Part shown: piece after piece, positions 8,865-18,068 of the stretch | Numbering within the stretch: position 1 is the stretch's first letter | Layout: every line of letters begins with the position of its first letter | Assembly (NCBI RefSeq): GCF_006335145.1 | Contig: NZ_VDMN01000001.1 | Coordinates: 1,674,001 to 1,738,000, forward strand | Source: Aliirhizobium smilacinae | GTDB taxonomy: Bacteria; Pseudomonadota; Alphaproteobacteria; Rhizobiales; Rhizobiaceae | DNA: 64,000 nt | Direction of reading: 5' to 3' | Made by a program: the position numbers and the translations under genes | Notes under the pieces: generated by a model | Told to the model about the DNA's origin: nothing | The model's input: the letters and a program-made list of their open reading frames with translations, nothing else | Databases searched by the model: none

Positions 8865-9073
8865 GATAGAGCCCCTCTCTTGGTTGTCGTCGTGCCTAAC
8901 ATAGCGTTTCCTCAGATACTGAAAAGGTACAAAAGCCCAAAGGCTTAAAGCTGACTTTCTATTGGATATGCCTTGCGCTCATTGGACTTTTTGACGAGAC
9001 GGCGCCGATTTCCAACGCCTCGGGTTTCGCCTAATCTCGTCTCCTAACCGCAAGTCCTTGCGGGGGAGGAAAC

Positions 9074-12000
9074 ATGCTTCCAGGCTGGGCCATCCTTGTC
9101 TCGGCATTCGCCTATATCCTGCTGCTTTTTGCAGTGGCGAGTTATGGGGACCGAAAAAGCCGGCTTTCCGGTGTTCCGAAGGGCGGGCGTCCGCTCGTCT
9201 ATGCCTTGAGCCTTGCCGTCTACTGCACATCCTGGACCTATTTCGGCGGCGTCGGTCTGGCGTCCCAGCGGGGACTGGAATTTGCGGCGATCTATATCGG
9301 GCCGATCCTGGCGTTTACGCTCGGCATGCCGATCATCCGGCGTATCGTCGAACTCGCCAAGGCGGAAAAGCTCACATCGATCGCGGATTTCATCGCCGCC
9401 CGTTACGGCAAGAACGCGACTGTGGCGGCAATCGTCGCGGTGCTGGCTCTGGTCGGCACCGTTCCCTATATCGCGCTGCAGCTGAAGGCCGTGTCGAGCT
9501 CGGTCGCCGTGATGGTCAATCCATCCGATTTCGGCATCGGCAGCGGCAACCTGCATTTCGTCGATCTGGCGCTGATCGTGACACTGCTGATGGCCTGTTT
9601 TGCCGTTGTTTTCGGCACTCGCCATACGGATGCCACCGAGCATCAGGACGGGCTGATCCTGGCGGTGGCGATGGAATCGCTGGTGAAGCTTGTTGCGTTT
9701 GCGACGGTCGGCATTGCGGTGGTGTTCTTCATGTTCGACGGCTGGTCGGATCTCGCCGCCAAAGCATCTGAAAACCTGCTGGTCGCATCCGCGGCATCCT
9801 ATGAAACACCGGTCAGCCGGTGGGTGCTGATCATCCTCATCTCCGCTTTCGCCATCGTCATCCTGCCACGGCAGTTCCATGTCACGGTGGTGGAGAACAG
9901 GACACCGCGGGAACGGCGGGCAGCCGGTTTCCTGCTGCCGGTCTATCTCATCGCCATCAATATCTTCGTGATCCCGGTCGCGGCCGCCGGGCTGATCACG
10001 TTCGGCGGCATGGGGGATGCCGACCTTTACGTGCTGACACTGCCTCTGCAAGCAGGGCTTCCCTTCGTCACGCTGCTGACCTTCATCGGCGGCTTTTCGG
10101 CGGCGACGGCGATGGTGATCGTGGAGTCTGTCGCACTGTCGATCATGATCTCCAACGATATCGTCATTCCGCTGTTTCTCAGGCGAAAATTGGTCTCGAC
10201 GCCAGCGGGGCAGAAGGACCTCACCCGCACGCTTCTCAACATCCGGCGCGCTTCGATCTTTGCCGTCATGCTGCTCGGTTACGGTTATTACCGTATGGCC
10301 GACACCCAATCGGGGCTGGCCTCGATAGGGCTTCTCGCCTTTGCCGCGATCGCACAGATCGCCCCTGCCCTGCTCGGCGGCCTGATCTGGCGGCGGGCAA
10401 ATGCCCGCGGCGCCATTCTCGGTCTTTCCTTCGGCTTTATCTCCTGGGCCTATCTGCTGTTCCTGCCGAGCCTGGGCGGACCGGACAATTCCCATATCGC
10501 GGCGGCCGTGCTGAACTTCGTGTTTCCCGGCACGGCAATCTTTTCCGGGCCGGAGATCGATCCGTTCGTGGCGACGACGATCTTCAGTCTGGCGCTCAAT
10601 ACGATCGCCTTCGTGCTCGGATCGCTGTCGCGCAATCCGCGCCCGGTGGAGCGGCTTCAGGCCGGTATCTTCGTCAAGCGCCAGCCCCGCTCGCAATTTG
10701 CCACGCGCGGCTGGAAGACCCGCATCAGCGTCGGCGACCTGAAGACGGTGATCGCGCGCTATCTGGGCGAAGAGCGGATGCTGCGCTCATTCTCCAATTA
10801 CGAGAAGACCGCCGGGCGAAGGTTCCGCGACGACCAGCCGTCGGACATGGCTATGATCCATTTTTCCGAACAGCTGCTCGGCAGCGCGATCGGCTCGTCT
10901 TCGGCCCGGCTGGTTTTATCGCTTGTGCTGCAGAAGGTGGAAGATACCAATTCCGACACCGCCTGGCTTCTGGATCAGGCCAGCGAGGCGTTGCAATATA
11001 ACCAGGACATGATGCAGACGGCGCTTTCCCACATGGACCAGGGGATCGCCGTGTTCGACAGTTCCGAGCGGCTGACGGTGTGGAACCGGCGGTTCCGGCA
11101 ATTGCTCGACCTTCCCGAACAGGCGGGACAGGTGGGGTTCCTGCTGTCCGACATCGTGGCGCTTCTGGCGGAGCGCGGCGACGTGAGCGAGGACGAAAGA
11201 CAAGCGATCACGGGCCAGTTCAAGGATCTCGGAACATCCTTCTCCCTCGTGCTGCAGGGGGGGCAGCGGATCATCGAGGTTCGCAGCAACCCGATGCCGG
11301 ATGCGGGGTTCGTCGCGACCTTCACCGATATTACCGCACGAGTGGCTGCGGATCAGGCGCTGAAGCAGGCGAACGAGACGCTGGAGCAGCGCGTCGGGGA
11401 GCGCACCGCAGAGCTTACCCGCGTCAACCGCGCGCTTGGCGAGGCACGCGCCGCGGCCGACGATGCCAACCTGAGCAAGACCCGCTTCTTTGCTGCGGCC
11501 GGCCACGACATCCTGCAGCCGCTGAATGCTGCGCGGCTTTATTCATCGACGCTGGTCGAGCGGCTTGGCGGGCCGGACAAGAACGCGGCGATTGCCCGCA
11601 ATATCGACAGCTCGCTTGAATCGGTGGAGACGATTCTCGGTGCGGTGCTGGATATTTCCCGGCTCGACACCGGCACGATGAAGCCGCGTTTCAGCTCGAT
11701 CGATCTCGAGGATCTCTTCAAGCGGATCGACACGGATTTTTCGCCGATGGCGCGGGAAAAGAACCTGAAATTCGTGGTGATGCCGACATCCCTGAAGGTG
11801 GTCTCCGATGCCAACCTTTTGCGCCGGCTGGTGCAGAACCTCGTTTCCAACGCGATCAAATACACGCTGACGGGCAAGGTGATCGTCGGCGCGCGCCGGC
11901 GTGGCGACAAAGTCGTGATCGAGGTGCTCGATTCCGGCATAGGCATTCCCTCGTCGAAATTCCGCACGGTGTTCAAGGAATTCGCGCGACTAGAAGATGG

Positions 12001-12586
12001 CGCCAGGACGGCGAGCGGGCTGGGGCTTGGTCTTTCCATCGTCGACCGGCTGTCGCGCATGCTCAGCCATCCGGTGCAGCTGACCTCGACCCCCGGCCGC
12101 GGCACCGCCTTCCGGGTCGAAATCCCGCGCGACCTTGCCGTTGCGAATGCAGGTTCGGCAAAGATCCGTCGCGAACGGGCAAAACCCGCCGACGCGCTGA
12201 ACGGCTTGCGGGTTTTGTGCGTCGACAACGAACCAAAAATCCTCGACGGCATGGCGCTGCTGATCGCCGGATGGGGCTGCACGGTCGGGCAGGCACGCTC
12301 GCTTAGCGAACTCAGCACAATCATCGAGGCGCACGAACCGCCACCAGACGTGGTGATCGCCGATTATCATCTCGATGATGGCGACGGAATCGAGGCGATC
12401 CTTGCCTTGAGAGCGCATTATCAGGCCGCAATTCCGGCGATGATGATCACGGCCGACCGGACGCCAGTGGTGCGGGCGGAGGCAGAACGGCACGGCATCA
12501 CCGTCCAGCACAAACCGGTAAAGCCGGCTGCGATCCGCGCCTACCTAACGCAGGCGGCCGGTTTGCGCCGGGTCGCGGCGGAGTGA
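9074..12586 (+). CDS. Na+/solute-symporter-type hybrid sensor histidine kinase
   Basis: An 1170-residue inner-membrane protein. The first ~500 residues are a PutP/SLC5-like multi-helix domain (SWTYFGGVGLASQRGLEF, ALQLKAVSSSV). A PAS-like segment follows (DMMQTALSHMDQGIAVFD, about 650-750), then a coiled linker, a HisKA domain with the phosphoryl histidine in AAGHDILQPLNAARL (about 810), and an HATPase with LVQNLVSNAIKYT, DSGIGIP and GLGLGLSIV. The C-terminal receiver has its aspartate in VVIADYHLDD (about 1095). A good ribosome site (GGGGGAGG) precedes the ATG. The architecture resembles CrbS-type kinases, which control acetate use through a LuxR-type regulator; a candidate partner lies at 49,104. 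The signal is unknown. Confidence 0.93.
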   Translation: MLPGWAILVSAFAYILLLFAVASYGDRKSRLSGVPKGGRPLVYALSLAVYCTSWTYFGGVGLASQRGLEFAAIYIGPILAFTLGMPIIRRIVELAKAEKLTSIADFIAARYGKNATVAAIVAVLALVGTVPYIALQLKAVSSSVAVMVNPSDFGIGSGNLHFVDLALIVTLLMACFAVVFGTRHTDATEHQDGLILAVAMESLVKLVAFATVGIAVVFFMFDGWSDLAAKASENLLVASAASYETPVSRWVLIILISAFAIVILPRQFHVTVVENRTPRERRAAGFLLPVYLIAINIFVIPVAAAGLITFGGMGDADLYVLTLPLQAGLPFVTLLTFIGGFSAATAMVIVESVALSIMISNDIVIPLFLRRKLVSTPAGQKDLTRTLLNIRRASIFAVMLLGYGYYRMADTQSGLASIGLLAFAAIAQIAPALLGGLIWRRANARGAILGLSFGFISWAYLLFLPSLGGPDNSHIAAAVLNFVFPGTAIFSGPEIDPFVATTIFSLALNTIAFVLGSLSRNPRPVERLQAGIFVKRQPRSQFATRGWKTRISVGDLKTVIARYLGEERMLRSFSNYEKTAGRRFRDDQPSDMAMIHFSEQLLGSAIGSSSARLVLSLVLQKVEDTNSDTAWLLDQASEALQYNQDMMQTALSHMDQGIAVFDSSERLTVWNRRFRQLLDLPEQAGQVGFLLSDIVALLAERGDVSEDERQAITGQFKDLGTSFSLVLQGGQRIIEVRSNPMPDAGFVATFTDITARVAADQALKQANETLEQRVGERTAELTRVNRALGEARAAADDANLSKTRFFAAAGHDILQPLNAARLYSSTLVERLGGPDKNAAIARNIDSSLESVETILGAVLDISRLDTGTMKPRFSSIDLEDLFKRIDTDFSPMAREKNLKFVVMPTSLKVVSDANLLRRLVQNLVSNAIKYTLTGKVIVGARRRGDKVVIEVLDSGIGIPSSKFRTVFKEFARLEDGARTASGLGLGLSIVDRLSRMLSHPVQLTSTPGRGTAFRVEIPRDLAVANAGSAKIRRERAKPADALNGLRVLCVDNEPKILDGMALLIAGWGCTVGQARSLSELSTIIEAHEPPPDVVIADYHLDDGDGIEAILALRAHYQAAIPAMMITADRTPVVRAEAERHGITVQHKPVKPAAIRAYLTQAAGLRRVAAE

Positions 12587-12655
12587 CGAATCGCGATCCC
12601 CAGCGTATGTCGTTCATGTGACAGTCATCACGGACTGTTTACGGATGAAATGTCT

Positions 12656-12708
12656 AAACGTCGGCTAAAACCGATTCTTGCCGGAACCACCGGCTTCTCG
12701 CGACGTTT
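12656..12708 (+). other. Compound hairpin in the leader of opgC
   Basis: AAACGTCG (12656-12663) pairs with CGACGTTT (12701-12708), and between them GCCGG (12680-12684) pairs with CCGGC (12690-12694). It lies about 85 bp upstream of the opgC ATG and just after the hybrid kinase gene. It could be the end of the upstream transcript or a leader structure. Confidence 0.35.
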
Positions 12709-12794
12709 TAGGCGCGTGACTTCCTGGCCCGCAGAGGCCTTACGGACCGAGGGGCTGCTGCCATCAGGACCGGCAAAGACGGAGACCGCGATCG

Positions 12795-14042
12795 ATGAAG
12801 CGCTTTGAGATCATTGATGGTATGCGAGGGTATTTCCTCGTTTTTATGGTACTGAACCACCTTATTTTTGCCGGTGGATATTTCCTCGTAAAGATCAATC
12901 ACAACCAGCTTGCCTTCGTAGAAGACGCTCAGGGCTTCGTGTTCCTGTCAGGTCTGATGATCGGCATGGTCTATGCCCGCAAGATGATGAAGGCGGGTTA
13001 CGCAGCCGGTCGCTCGGCGGTCTATAGCCGCGCCTTCGAGCTTTATCGGTATGCGATGGGCATCGTGATCGCCGTCATGGTGGCGCAGATGATTCTGCCG
13101 GGTGCCTATTCGATCTGGTTCAACTGGCTGGGCTATACGACATTCGATGATCCGCTGCGTCTCGCCGCGATCGCGACCTTCCTGTACCAGCCGACCTTCA
13201 TGGACATCCTGCCGCAGTACATCGTCTACATGCTGTTTGCGCCGATGCTGATCAAGCTCGTCCTGGACGACAAGTGGCATTATGTGGTGGCCGCATCGAT
13301 CATGCTGTGGATGGCCGGTCAGCTTGGCCTGCACCAGATCGTGACGACGCCGATTAACGAAATGATCATGGGTGCCGACGACCAGGGCCTGCGCGTTTCG
13401 TTCAACCTGTTCGGCTGGCAGATCGTGTTCTTCTCGGGCCTAGTGCTCGGTGCGCTGACCTCGTCCGGCAAGATCGACTGGAGCCGCGTGCTGTCACCCG
13501 ACAACACGTTCATTCCGAAGGTAGCGCTGGTCCTGGTACTGTTCTTCCTGCCGCTGCGCCTGATTACCGCCAACGAACTGATGCCGCCGCACATGATCGG
13601 CAAGTTCGCCTCGATGGAAATCCGTGCCGATTTCGGTCCGGTCTACCTGCTTAACTTTGCTGCCATGGCCCTGCTCGTCACCTGGCTGATCGTTGCCGGT
13701 CCCAAGCACAAGGCCGCATGGGTTCGCGGCGTCGCATCGGCGCTGACCTGGGTGTTCACGCTCCGCTTCCTGCGTCTCCTCGGCCGCCACTCGCTTTATG
13801 TTTATGTGTGGCACGTCGCGATCGTCTATTTCGTCTATTATTTCGACGGCCGTTCGCCGGAACTGGACGAACTCACCAAGACGGCAATCGCCTTGGTCGC
13901 AGTGGCCCTGCTGGCAATCCCTGCCGTGTGGCGGGAACGGGACAAATATCTCGGCACCTCGACCGGGACAACCTCGGCCAAGACACGGGAGCCGAAACCG
14001 GCAGGTCCCGCAACGGGTCAGCAGCAGATGGTCGTTCGTTAA
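12795..14042 (+). CDS. opgC: OpgC-domain membrane acyltransferase (glucan succinylation type)
   Basis: A 415-residue polytopic membrane protein with about ten hydrophobic helices. It begins MKRFEIIDGMRGYFLVFMVLNHL; the DGMRG and the following H are typical of the OpgC/acyltransferase-3 clan. The middle contains PTFMDILPQYIVYMLFAPML, and a late GRHSLYVYVWHVAIVYFVYYF resembles the C-terminal helix of the family. OpgC proteins add succinyl or related groups to periplasmic or cyclic beta-glucans. A cytoplasmic tail of about 30 polar residues ends the protein. A strong terminator follows at 14,062. Confidence 0.88.
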   Translation: MKRFEIIDGMRGYFLVFMVLNHLIFAGGYFLVKINHNQLAFVEDAQGFVFLSGLMIGMVYARKMMKAGYAAGRSAVYSRAFELYRYAMGIVIAVMVAQMILPGAYSIWFNWLGYTTFDDPLRLAAIATFLYQPTFMDILPQYIVYMLFAPMLIKLVLDDKWHYVVAASIMLWMAGQLGLHQIVTTPINEMIMGADDQGLRVSFNLFGWQIVFFSGLVLGALTSSGKIDWSRVLSPDNTFIPKVALVLVLFFLPLRLITANELMPPHMIGKFASMEIRADFGPVYLLNFAAMALLVTWLIVAGPKHKAAWVRGVASALTWVFTLRFLRLLGRHSLYVYVWHVAIVYFVYYFDGRSPELDELTKTAIALVAVALLAIPAVWRERDKYLGTSTGTTSAKTREPKPAGPATGQQQMVVR

Positions 14043-14061
14043 GGCGAACACAGACACGATC

Positions 14062-14094
14062 AAAGGGCGGCTCCTCGGGGCCGCCCTTTTCTTT
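14062..14094 (+). terminator. Factor-independent terminator after opgC
   Basis: A 10-bp GC-rich stem (AAAGGGCGGC 14062-14071 / GCCGCCCTTT 14080-14089) with an 8-base loop and a T-rich run (TTTTCTTT), 20 bp after the opgC stop. The A run on the left arm also makes it work for the minus-strand PAS gene that ends at 14,106. Confidence 0.88.
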
Positions 14095-14105
14095 GCCGAA
14101 TATTT

Positions 14106-14477
14106 TCAGGACAAAAGATGGTCCAGCGAGTGGACGATGCCGGCGTAGTGAACGGGAATTCCCGTTCGGTCACGAAAGCATCGACCGAAAGCCATGACCG
14201 GTCGGATCAAACCGGAAGCATTCACGACGCGGTATTTGGCTCGGTAGGGGCGACCGTCCTCCACCGCTTCACGGATCAACTGGGCGACCTTGCCCTGATC
14301 ATCCGGATGGACCCTCGCGATGTAATCCGTGACCGAAAGGCCCCTGAGCGTCGCGGCGGGATCAAGGCCAAAGAGAGCAGCGAGCGCCGTATCGCCGTAT
14401 AAAATGTCGTCTTCCAGGCACCATGTGTATATTCCCGCTTCACAGTCGGGTTCGGCATAAGAATCACTATCTCGCAT
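14106..14477 (-). CDS. Single PAS-domain protein
   Basis: About 123 residues made almost entirely of one PAS_3-type fold: GIYTWCLEDDILYGDTALAALFGL, then the HPDD segment, then YRAKYRVVNASGLIRPVMAFGRCF strands. No output domain is present, so it may be a stand-alone sensor or an interaction partner. The ATG at 14,477 is preferred because a GGAG lies 9 bases upstream; the ATG at 14,486 abuts the ribosome site. The cofactor and partner are unknown. Confidence 0.78.
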   Translation of the reverse strand: MRDSDSYAEPDCEAGIYTWCLEDDILYGDTALAALFGLDPAATLRGLSVTDYIARVHPDDQGKVAQLIREAVEDGRPYRAKYRVVNASGLIRPVMAFGRCFRDRTGIPVHYAGIVHSLDHLLS

Positions 14478-14600
14478 GCTATGCATCTCCAGCTCAAAGA
14501 GTTTTAGAGAGCAGGAATACAAGCTCAAGATGATTTGGAACAAATTCCGCGGTTCGTACGATAACGGACGAAGGCGTCAGCTCAGCAACGGAACAAATCC

Positions 14601-15371
14601 CTAGATCCCCTCGCCGTAACCGCCCTGGGCGGCACCGATCGAGGAGACGAAACGGCGGGTGCGCTCGTGTTCCGGCGCGCCGAAGATGCGGGTCGCCGGT
14701 CCCTGTTCCACCACCTTGCCGGCTTCCAGAAAGACGGCGTGATCGGCAACCCGGGAGGCAAGCCGCAGGTCGTGGGTGGCAATCACCATGGTCGTGCCTT
14801 CACTGGCAAGCTTGCTCAAGACCTCGACGACTTCGGTCGCCAGTTCCGGATCGAGCGCCGAAGTGGGCTCGTCGCAAAGCAGAACACGCGGCGAAAGCGC
14901 CAGTGCGCGGGCAATCGCCACACGCTGCTGCTGGCCGCCGGACAGCGTTGCCGGCCAGGCATCGGCCTTGTGCGACATGCCTACCTTGGCGAGCAGTTCG
15001 CGTGCATGGGCTTCGGCCTTCTGGCGCGGCCATTTGAGCACCGTGACCAGACCTTCCATGACATTTTCCAGCGCCGTGCGATGCGGGAAAAGCTGGAAGT
15101 TCTGGAACACCATGCCGGTCTGGCGGCGGATCTTCTGGATCGCATCCCAGCCGGGCTTCTTGCCCGGTGAAAACTCGATCGAGGCATCGCCGAGGCGGAT
15201 GGTGCCGGAGGTCGGGATTTCCAGCAGGTTGATGCAGCGCAGAAGCGTGCTCTTGCCGCCACCGGAAGGGCCGACCAGCGCCGTGACGCTGCCTTCGCTG
15301 ACCTTGAGGCTGACATCGTCGATGACCTGAAGATCGCCGAAATTCTTGAAGATGTGGGACAGCTCGATCAT
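14601..15371 (-). CDS. Polar amino-acid ABC transporter, ATP-binding protein
   Basis: About 256 residues. The Walker A motif is GPSGGGKST (about residues 34-42), the signature is LSGGQQQRVAIARAL, Walker B is VLLCDEPTSALDPEL and the switch histidine is in VIATHDL. This is the GlnQ/TcyN/YecC family that powers uptake of polar amino acids. The ATG at 15,371 overlaps the permease stop (ATGA, 15,368-15,371). Longer upstream in-frame extensions run across the permease and are not credible. Confidence 0.94.
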   Translation of the reverse strand: MIELSHIFKNFGDLQVIDDVSLKVSEGSVTALVGPSGGGKSTLLRCINLLEIPTSGTIRLGDASIEFSPGKKPGWDAIQKIRRQTGMVFQNFQLFPHRTALENVMEGLVTVLKWPRQKAEAHARELLAKVGMSHKADAWPATLSGGQQQRVAIARALALSPRVLLCDEPTSALDPELATEVVEVLSKLASEGTTMVIATHDLRLASRVADHAVFLEAGKVVEQGPATRIFGAPEHERTRRFVSSIGAAQGGYGEGI

Positions 15372-16048
15372 CGGTTGGCCTCCAGCATGCCGCCATAACG
15401 GGAAAAGCGCTTTTCCAGCCTGACCTGCAGCGTCGAAAGGACGGAGCTGAGCGCCAGATAGATGATCGCCGCCTGGATGTAGAGGATCAGCGGCTCGTAG
15501 GTGGTCGCGACGATGCGCTGTGCCGCCTGAAACAGTTCCGGCACGGTGATGGCGGCGGCAAGCGAGGTATCCTTGACCAGCGAGATGAAGGTGTTGGACA
15601 GCGGCGGCACGGCAACACGGGCCGCCTGCGGCAGGATGGTGCGGGCCATGGCCTGACGCCAGTTCATGCCGATCGAATAGGCCGCTTCCCACTGCCCTTT
15701 TGGCACCGAGGCGATAACGGCACGGATGATTTCAGACGAATAGGCGCCGATATTGAGCGTGAAGCCGATCAATGCCGCCGGAAACGCATCGAGCAGGATG
15801 CCAACGCTGGGCAGGCCGTAGAAGATGACGAAAAGCTGGACGAGAAGCGGCGTGCCGCGGATGACCCAGACGTAGAAGCGGGCGATCAGCACCAGCGGTT
15901 TGGGACCGAACAGCCTTGTGACGGCGGTGACCAGGCCGAGCGCCAGGCCGAAGGCGAAGGACAGGAGCGTCAGCGGCACGGTGAATTTTACGCCGGCCCA
16001 TAACAGCGTCGGCAGCGATTCCATCATCAATTGAAGCCAGTGCGGCAC
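15368..16048 (-). CDS. Polar amino-acid ABC transporter, permease
   Basis: About 226 residues of HisM/YecS-type permease. Helices include TLLWAGVKFTVPLTLLSFAFGLALGL, and the EAA-loop region reads GQWEAAYSIGMNWRQAMARTILPQAARVAVPPLSN. The start is set to GTG at 16,048, 8 bases after AAGGA; a TTG at 16,054 is only 3 bases from that site, and an ATG at 16,027 would remove the first residues. It sits between the ATPase and the binding protein. Similarity to YecS and the neighbouring FliY-like protein suggests cystine or a related substrate, but this is inference. Confidence 0.92.
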   Translation of the reverse strand: MPHWLQLMMESLPTLLWAGVKFTVPLTLLSFAFGLALGLVTAVTRLFGPKPLVLIARFYVWVIRGTPLLVQLFVIFYGLPSVGILLDAFPAALIGFTLNIGAYSSEIIRAVIASVPKGQWEAAYSIGMNWRQAMARTILPQAARVAVPPLSNTFISLVKDTSLAAAITVPELFQAAQRIVATTYEPLILYIQAAIIYLALSSVLSTLQVRLEKRFSRYGGMLEANR

Positions 16049-16180
16049 GGGCAAAGTCCTTTGTTCTCGACTAGGGCGATCTGAGAAACGCGAAAACGCC
16101 CGGCCAAGGCCGGACGTTGTGGTTCAGCTTTCAGTCGATCCTAGCACGATTCAAGCCGGCGAGGATCAGACGAAGATGTC

Positions 16181-16966
16181 TTACTTGGAGACGTCCTGGC
16201 CGAAATACTTGTCGGAAATCTTCTTGTAGGTCCCATCGGCCTTGATATCGGCCAGCGCCTTGTTGACCTCTGCCACCAGTTCGTCATCACCCTTGCGCAG
16301 CAGGATGCCGGAATAGCTGGCTTCGGCCTGTTCGGCGACGATCTTGACCGGCGCATCGGGCTTCTGCTTCTTGAAGTCGAGGAAGGAGAGGCTGTCGTTC
16401 AGCGTCGCATCGGCGCGGCGGGTAAGCACCAGCTGGATCGACTGGTCGAAACCGTCGGTGCCGACCAGTTCGGCGCCGGCTTCCGTAGCGATCTTGCCAT
16501 AGTTGCTGGTAAGCGACTGGGCGGCCTTCTTGCCCTTCAGATCGGCGAAGGCCTTGATATCGGTGTTGTCGTCACGGACGATCAGTACGGCCTTGGAAGC
16601 GATATAGGGTTCGGAGAAGGCGTATTTCTGCTTGCGGGCATCGGTGATGCCGACCTGGTTGATGACCGTGTCATAACGATCGGCATCGATGCCGGCGATC
16701 AGGCCATCCCATTTGCCTTCAACGAACTGAGCCTTGACGCCGAGCTTGGCGGCAACCGCTTCGCCGATCTCGACATCGAAACCGACCAGCTTGTTCGATG
16801 CATCGTGGAAGGTGAAGGGCGCATAGGTGCCTTCGGTGCCGACGCGGAGGACGCCGGCTTGTCTGATCTTGTCGAGGTTTTCACCGGCCATGACCGGCGC
16901 AGCAAGAGCTGCCTGAACGAGGACTGCGGCGGCAAGCGCCTTGAGAGTGGTTTTGACGAGGTTCAT
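16181..16966 (-). CDS. Polar amino-acid ABC transporter, periplasmic binding protein (FliY/TcyJ-like)
   Basis: About 261 residues. MNLVKTTLKALAAAVLVQAALAAPVMAGE is a signal peptide with an AMA/VMA-type cleavage site. The mature part has the SBP_bac_3 pattern: GVLRVGTEGTYAPFTFHD, GFDVEIGEAVA, KWDGLIAGIDADRYDTVINQVGIT and YAFSEPYI. These details resemble the cystine-binding FliY group. The ATG at 16,966 has GGAG 8 bases upstream; a TTG at 16,981 is rejected. The order binding protein-permease-ATPase forms one minus-strand operon. Confidence 0.93.
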   Translation of the reverse strand: MNLVKTTLKALAAAVLVQAALAAPVMAGENLDKIRQAGVLRVGTEGTYAPFTFHDASNKLVGFDVEIGEAVAAKLGVKAQFVEGKWDGLIAGIDADRYDTVINQVGITDARKQKYAFSEPYIASKAVLIVRDDNTDIKAFADLKGKKAAQSLTSNYGKIATEAGAELVGTDGFDQSIQLVLTRRADATLNDSLSFLDFKKQKPDAPVKIVAEQAEASYSGILLRKGDDELVAEVNKALADIKADGTYKKISDKYFGQDVSK

Positions 16967-17254
16967 TTCGGTATTCTCCAAGGAATAAGCTGGCGTGTTG
17001 ATCGCAGAAAATAGGGGCGTTGGGATGAAAGAAAACTGCCGTCGAAAGCGGCAAATGCGAATATTTTTTGCTCAACGTCGATGCATATGCCGGAAACGCC
17101 GATTTGCCGCAGGGGATCAGGTGGTTTGACAGGAGGTCGGGTGGGCCTCGAGATCACGACATGGAGCTGCGACCACGCGACCGGGATGGTCCGTGGTGTG
17201 TGAACATGATTGGCCGGGGCGCTGAAAGCTGCCTCGTAAAGTTAGTTTAAAGTG

Positions 17255-17690
17255 ACACCTCTCAGCGTCTCGTTCGGCAGTTTTTATTCGCGACTCCGGT
17301 CCCTCTGCCTTGGCCTTTCAGGATGGTGTTCGTCTGATGCCACGGAACACGGACGGATCCTCGGGTTAAACCCGAGGACTTACCGCCAACATCCCGCTTT
17401 ACCGCCGCCGGGCTTTCCGTTTTCACGGACGGACTTAACAGCCCGGCGAAACCATCCTTCAAGCCACCCTGTGTGCCGCACAGGCACATCCGACGCGCCA
17501 TTCGGGCATCAGAAGCGGAAAGGCCGGTCCGAAACCTCATCCGCTTCCCCCGTGTCGCCGGAGGGAGACCATTTTCCGCGAACCCCGGTGGTGGAGATTT
17601 ACGTCATCCCTCCATCACCGGAACCGGTCCCGCCTCGCCGGCACGCCTGCCGGTGTATCCGTGACGGAACGGAGGGATTGTAGGCACGGG
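17255..17690. other. GC-rich block of stacked hairpins, possible structured RNA or mosaic repeat
   Basis: No credible gene was found here, although both strands have open frames of low-complexity composition. Four strong inverted repeats follow each other: 17358-17378 (10-bp stem, 1-base centre); 17407-17447 (GCCGGGCT/AGCCCGGC with inner TCCGT/ACGGA); 17585-17621 (12-bp stem, one mismatch); and 17638-17653 (CCGGCA/TGCCGG). The block lies in the ~1.1-kb gap between the binding-protein gene and fetA. It matches none of the RNase P, tmRNA, SRP or cobalamin-riboswitch signatures I can recall. Confidence 0.45.
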
Positions 17691-17767
17691 TTTGGAGGGT
17701 GGGGATGAGATTTTGTGTAAGGGATTGGTTTTGTTGAGGGGGAGGCTGTATCCGTCACCGTTGGGGC

Positions 17768-17950
17768 GATCCCCTCACTTGCGATTTCTAACACTTAGCC
17801 TTTGGCTAAGATGTTGAAATCGCTTTCTCTCCCACGGGGGGAGAGATAACAGTGCCCGCGTCCTCGGAGGACTACCTATCCCGTTGTGGGAGAGGTTGCA
17901 AAATCACGATCTTAGCTTTAGCTAAGTCGTAGATTTTGTTGGTGAGGGGG
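17768..17950 (+). repeat. Long palindromic intergenic repeat, copy A
   Basis: About 183 bp. It starts GATCCCCTCACTTGCGATTT and ends with a TTTTGTTGGTGAGGGG segment. Internally there is an ACTTAGCC..GGCTAAG hairpin, a CTCTCCCAC..GGGAGAG arm and a second CTTAGC..GCTAAG hairpin. Two further copies lie at 24,171 (same orientation) and 25,682 (opposite). It resembles the rhizobial RIME/BIME class of intergenic mosaic elements. Copy A is the most diverged in the centre. Confidence 0.85.
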
Positions 17951-18068
17951 AAAATGCCCAGGCCATCAGCCCCTTCCCTTTGAGTTTCCAGCACTTAGCC
18001 TTCGCTCAACTGCGGCCCGCACTTATGCCGTATTGCATCGCCCCACTCCGGGTGCCATTACCGAACGC

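Noticed and set aside
9044..10696. 550-residue minus-strand open frame
   Set aside because: It is antisense to the transporter-type histidine kinase; composition (many Arg, His, Gln, Asp) is that of a shadow frame in GC-rich DNA.
15372..15692. N-terminal extension of the ABC ATPase
   Set aside because: It overlaps the permease in another frame; the ATGA overlap at 15,368-15,371 is the normal coupling.
17252..17683. Open frames on both strands (143 and 92 residues)
   Set aside because: Overlapping low-complexity frames rich in Arg, Pro and Ser with no domain, no good ribosome site and strong hairpins within. Treated as a structured or repeat region.
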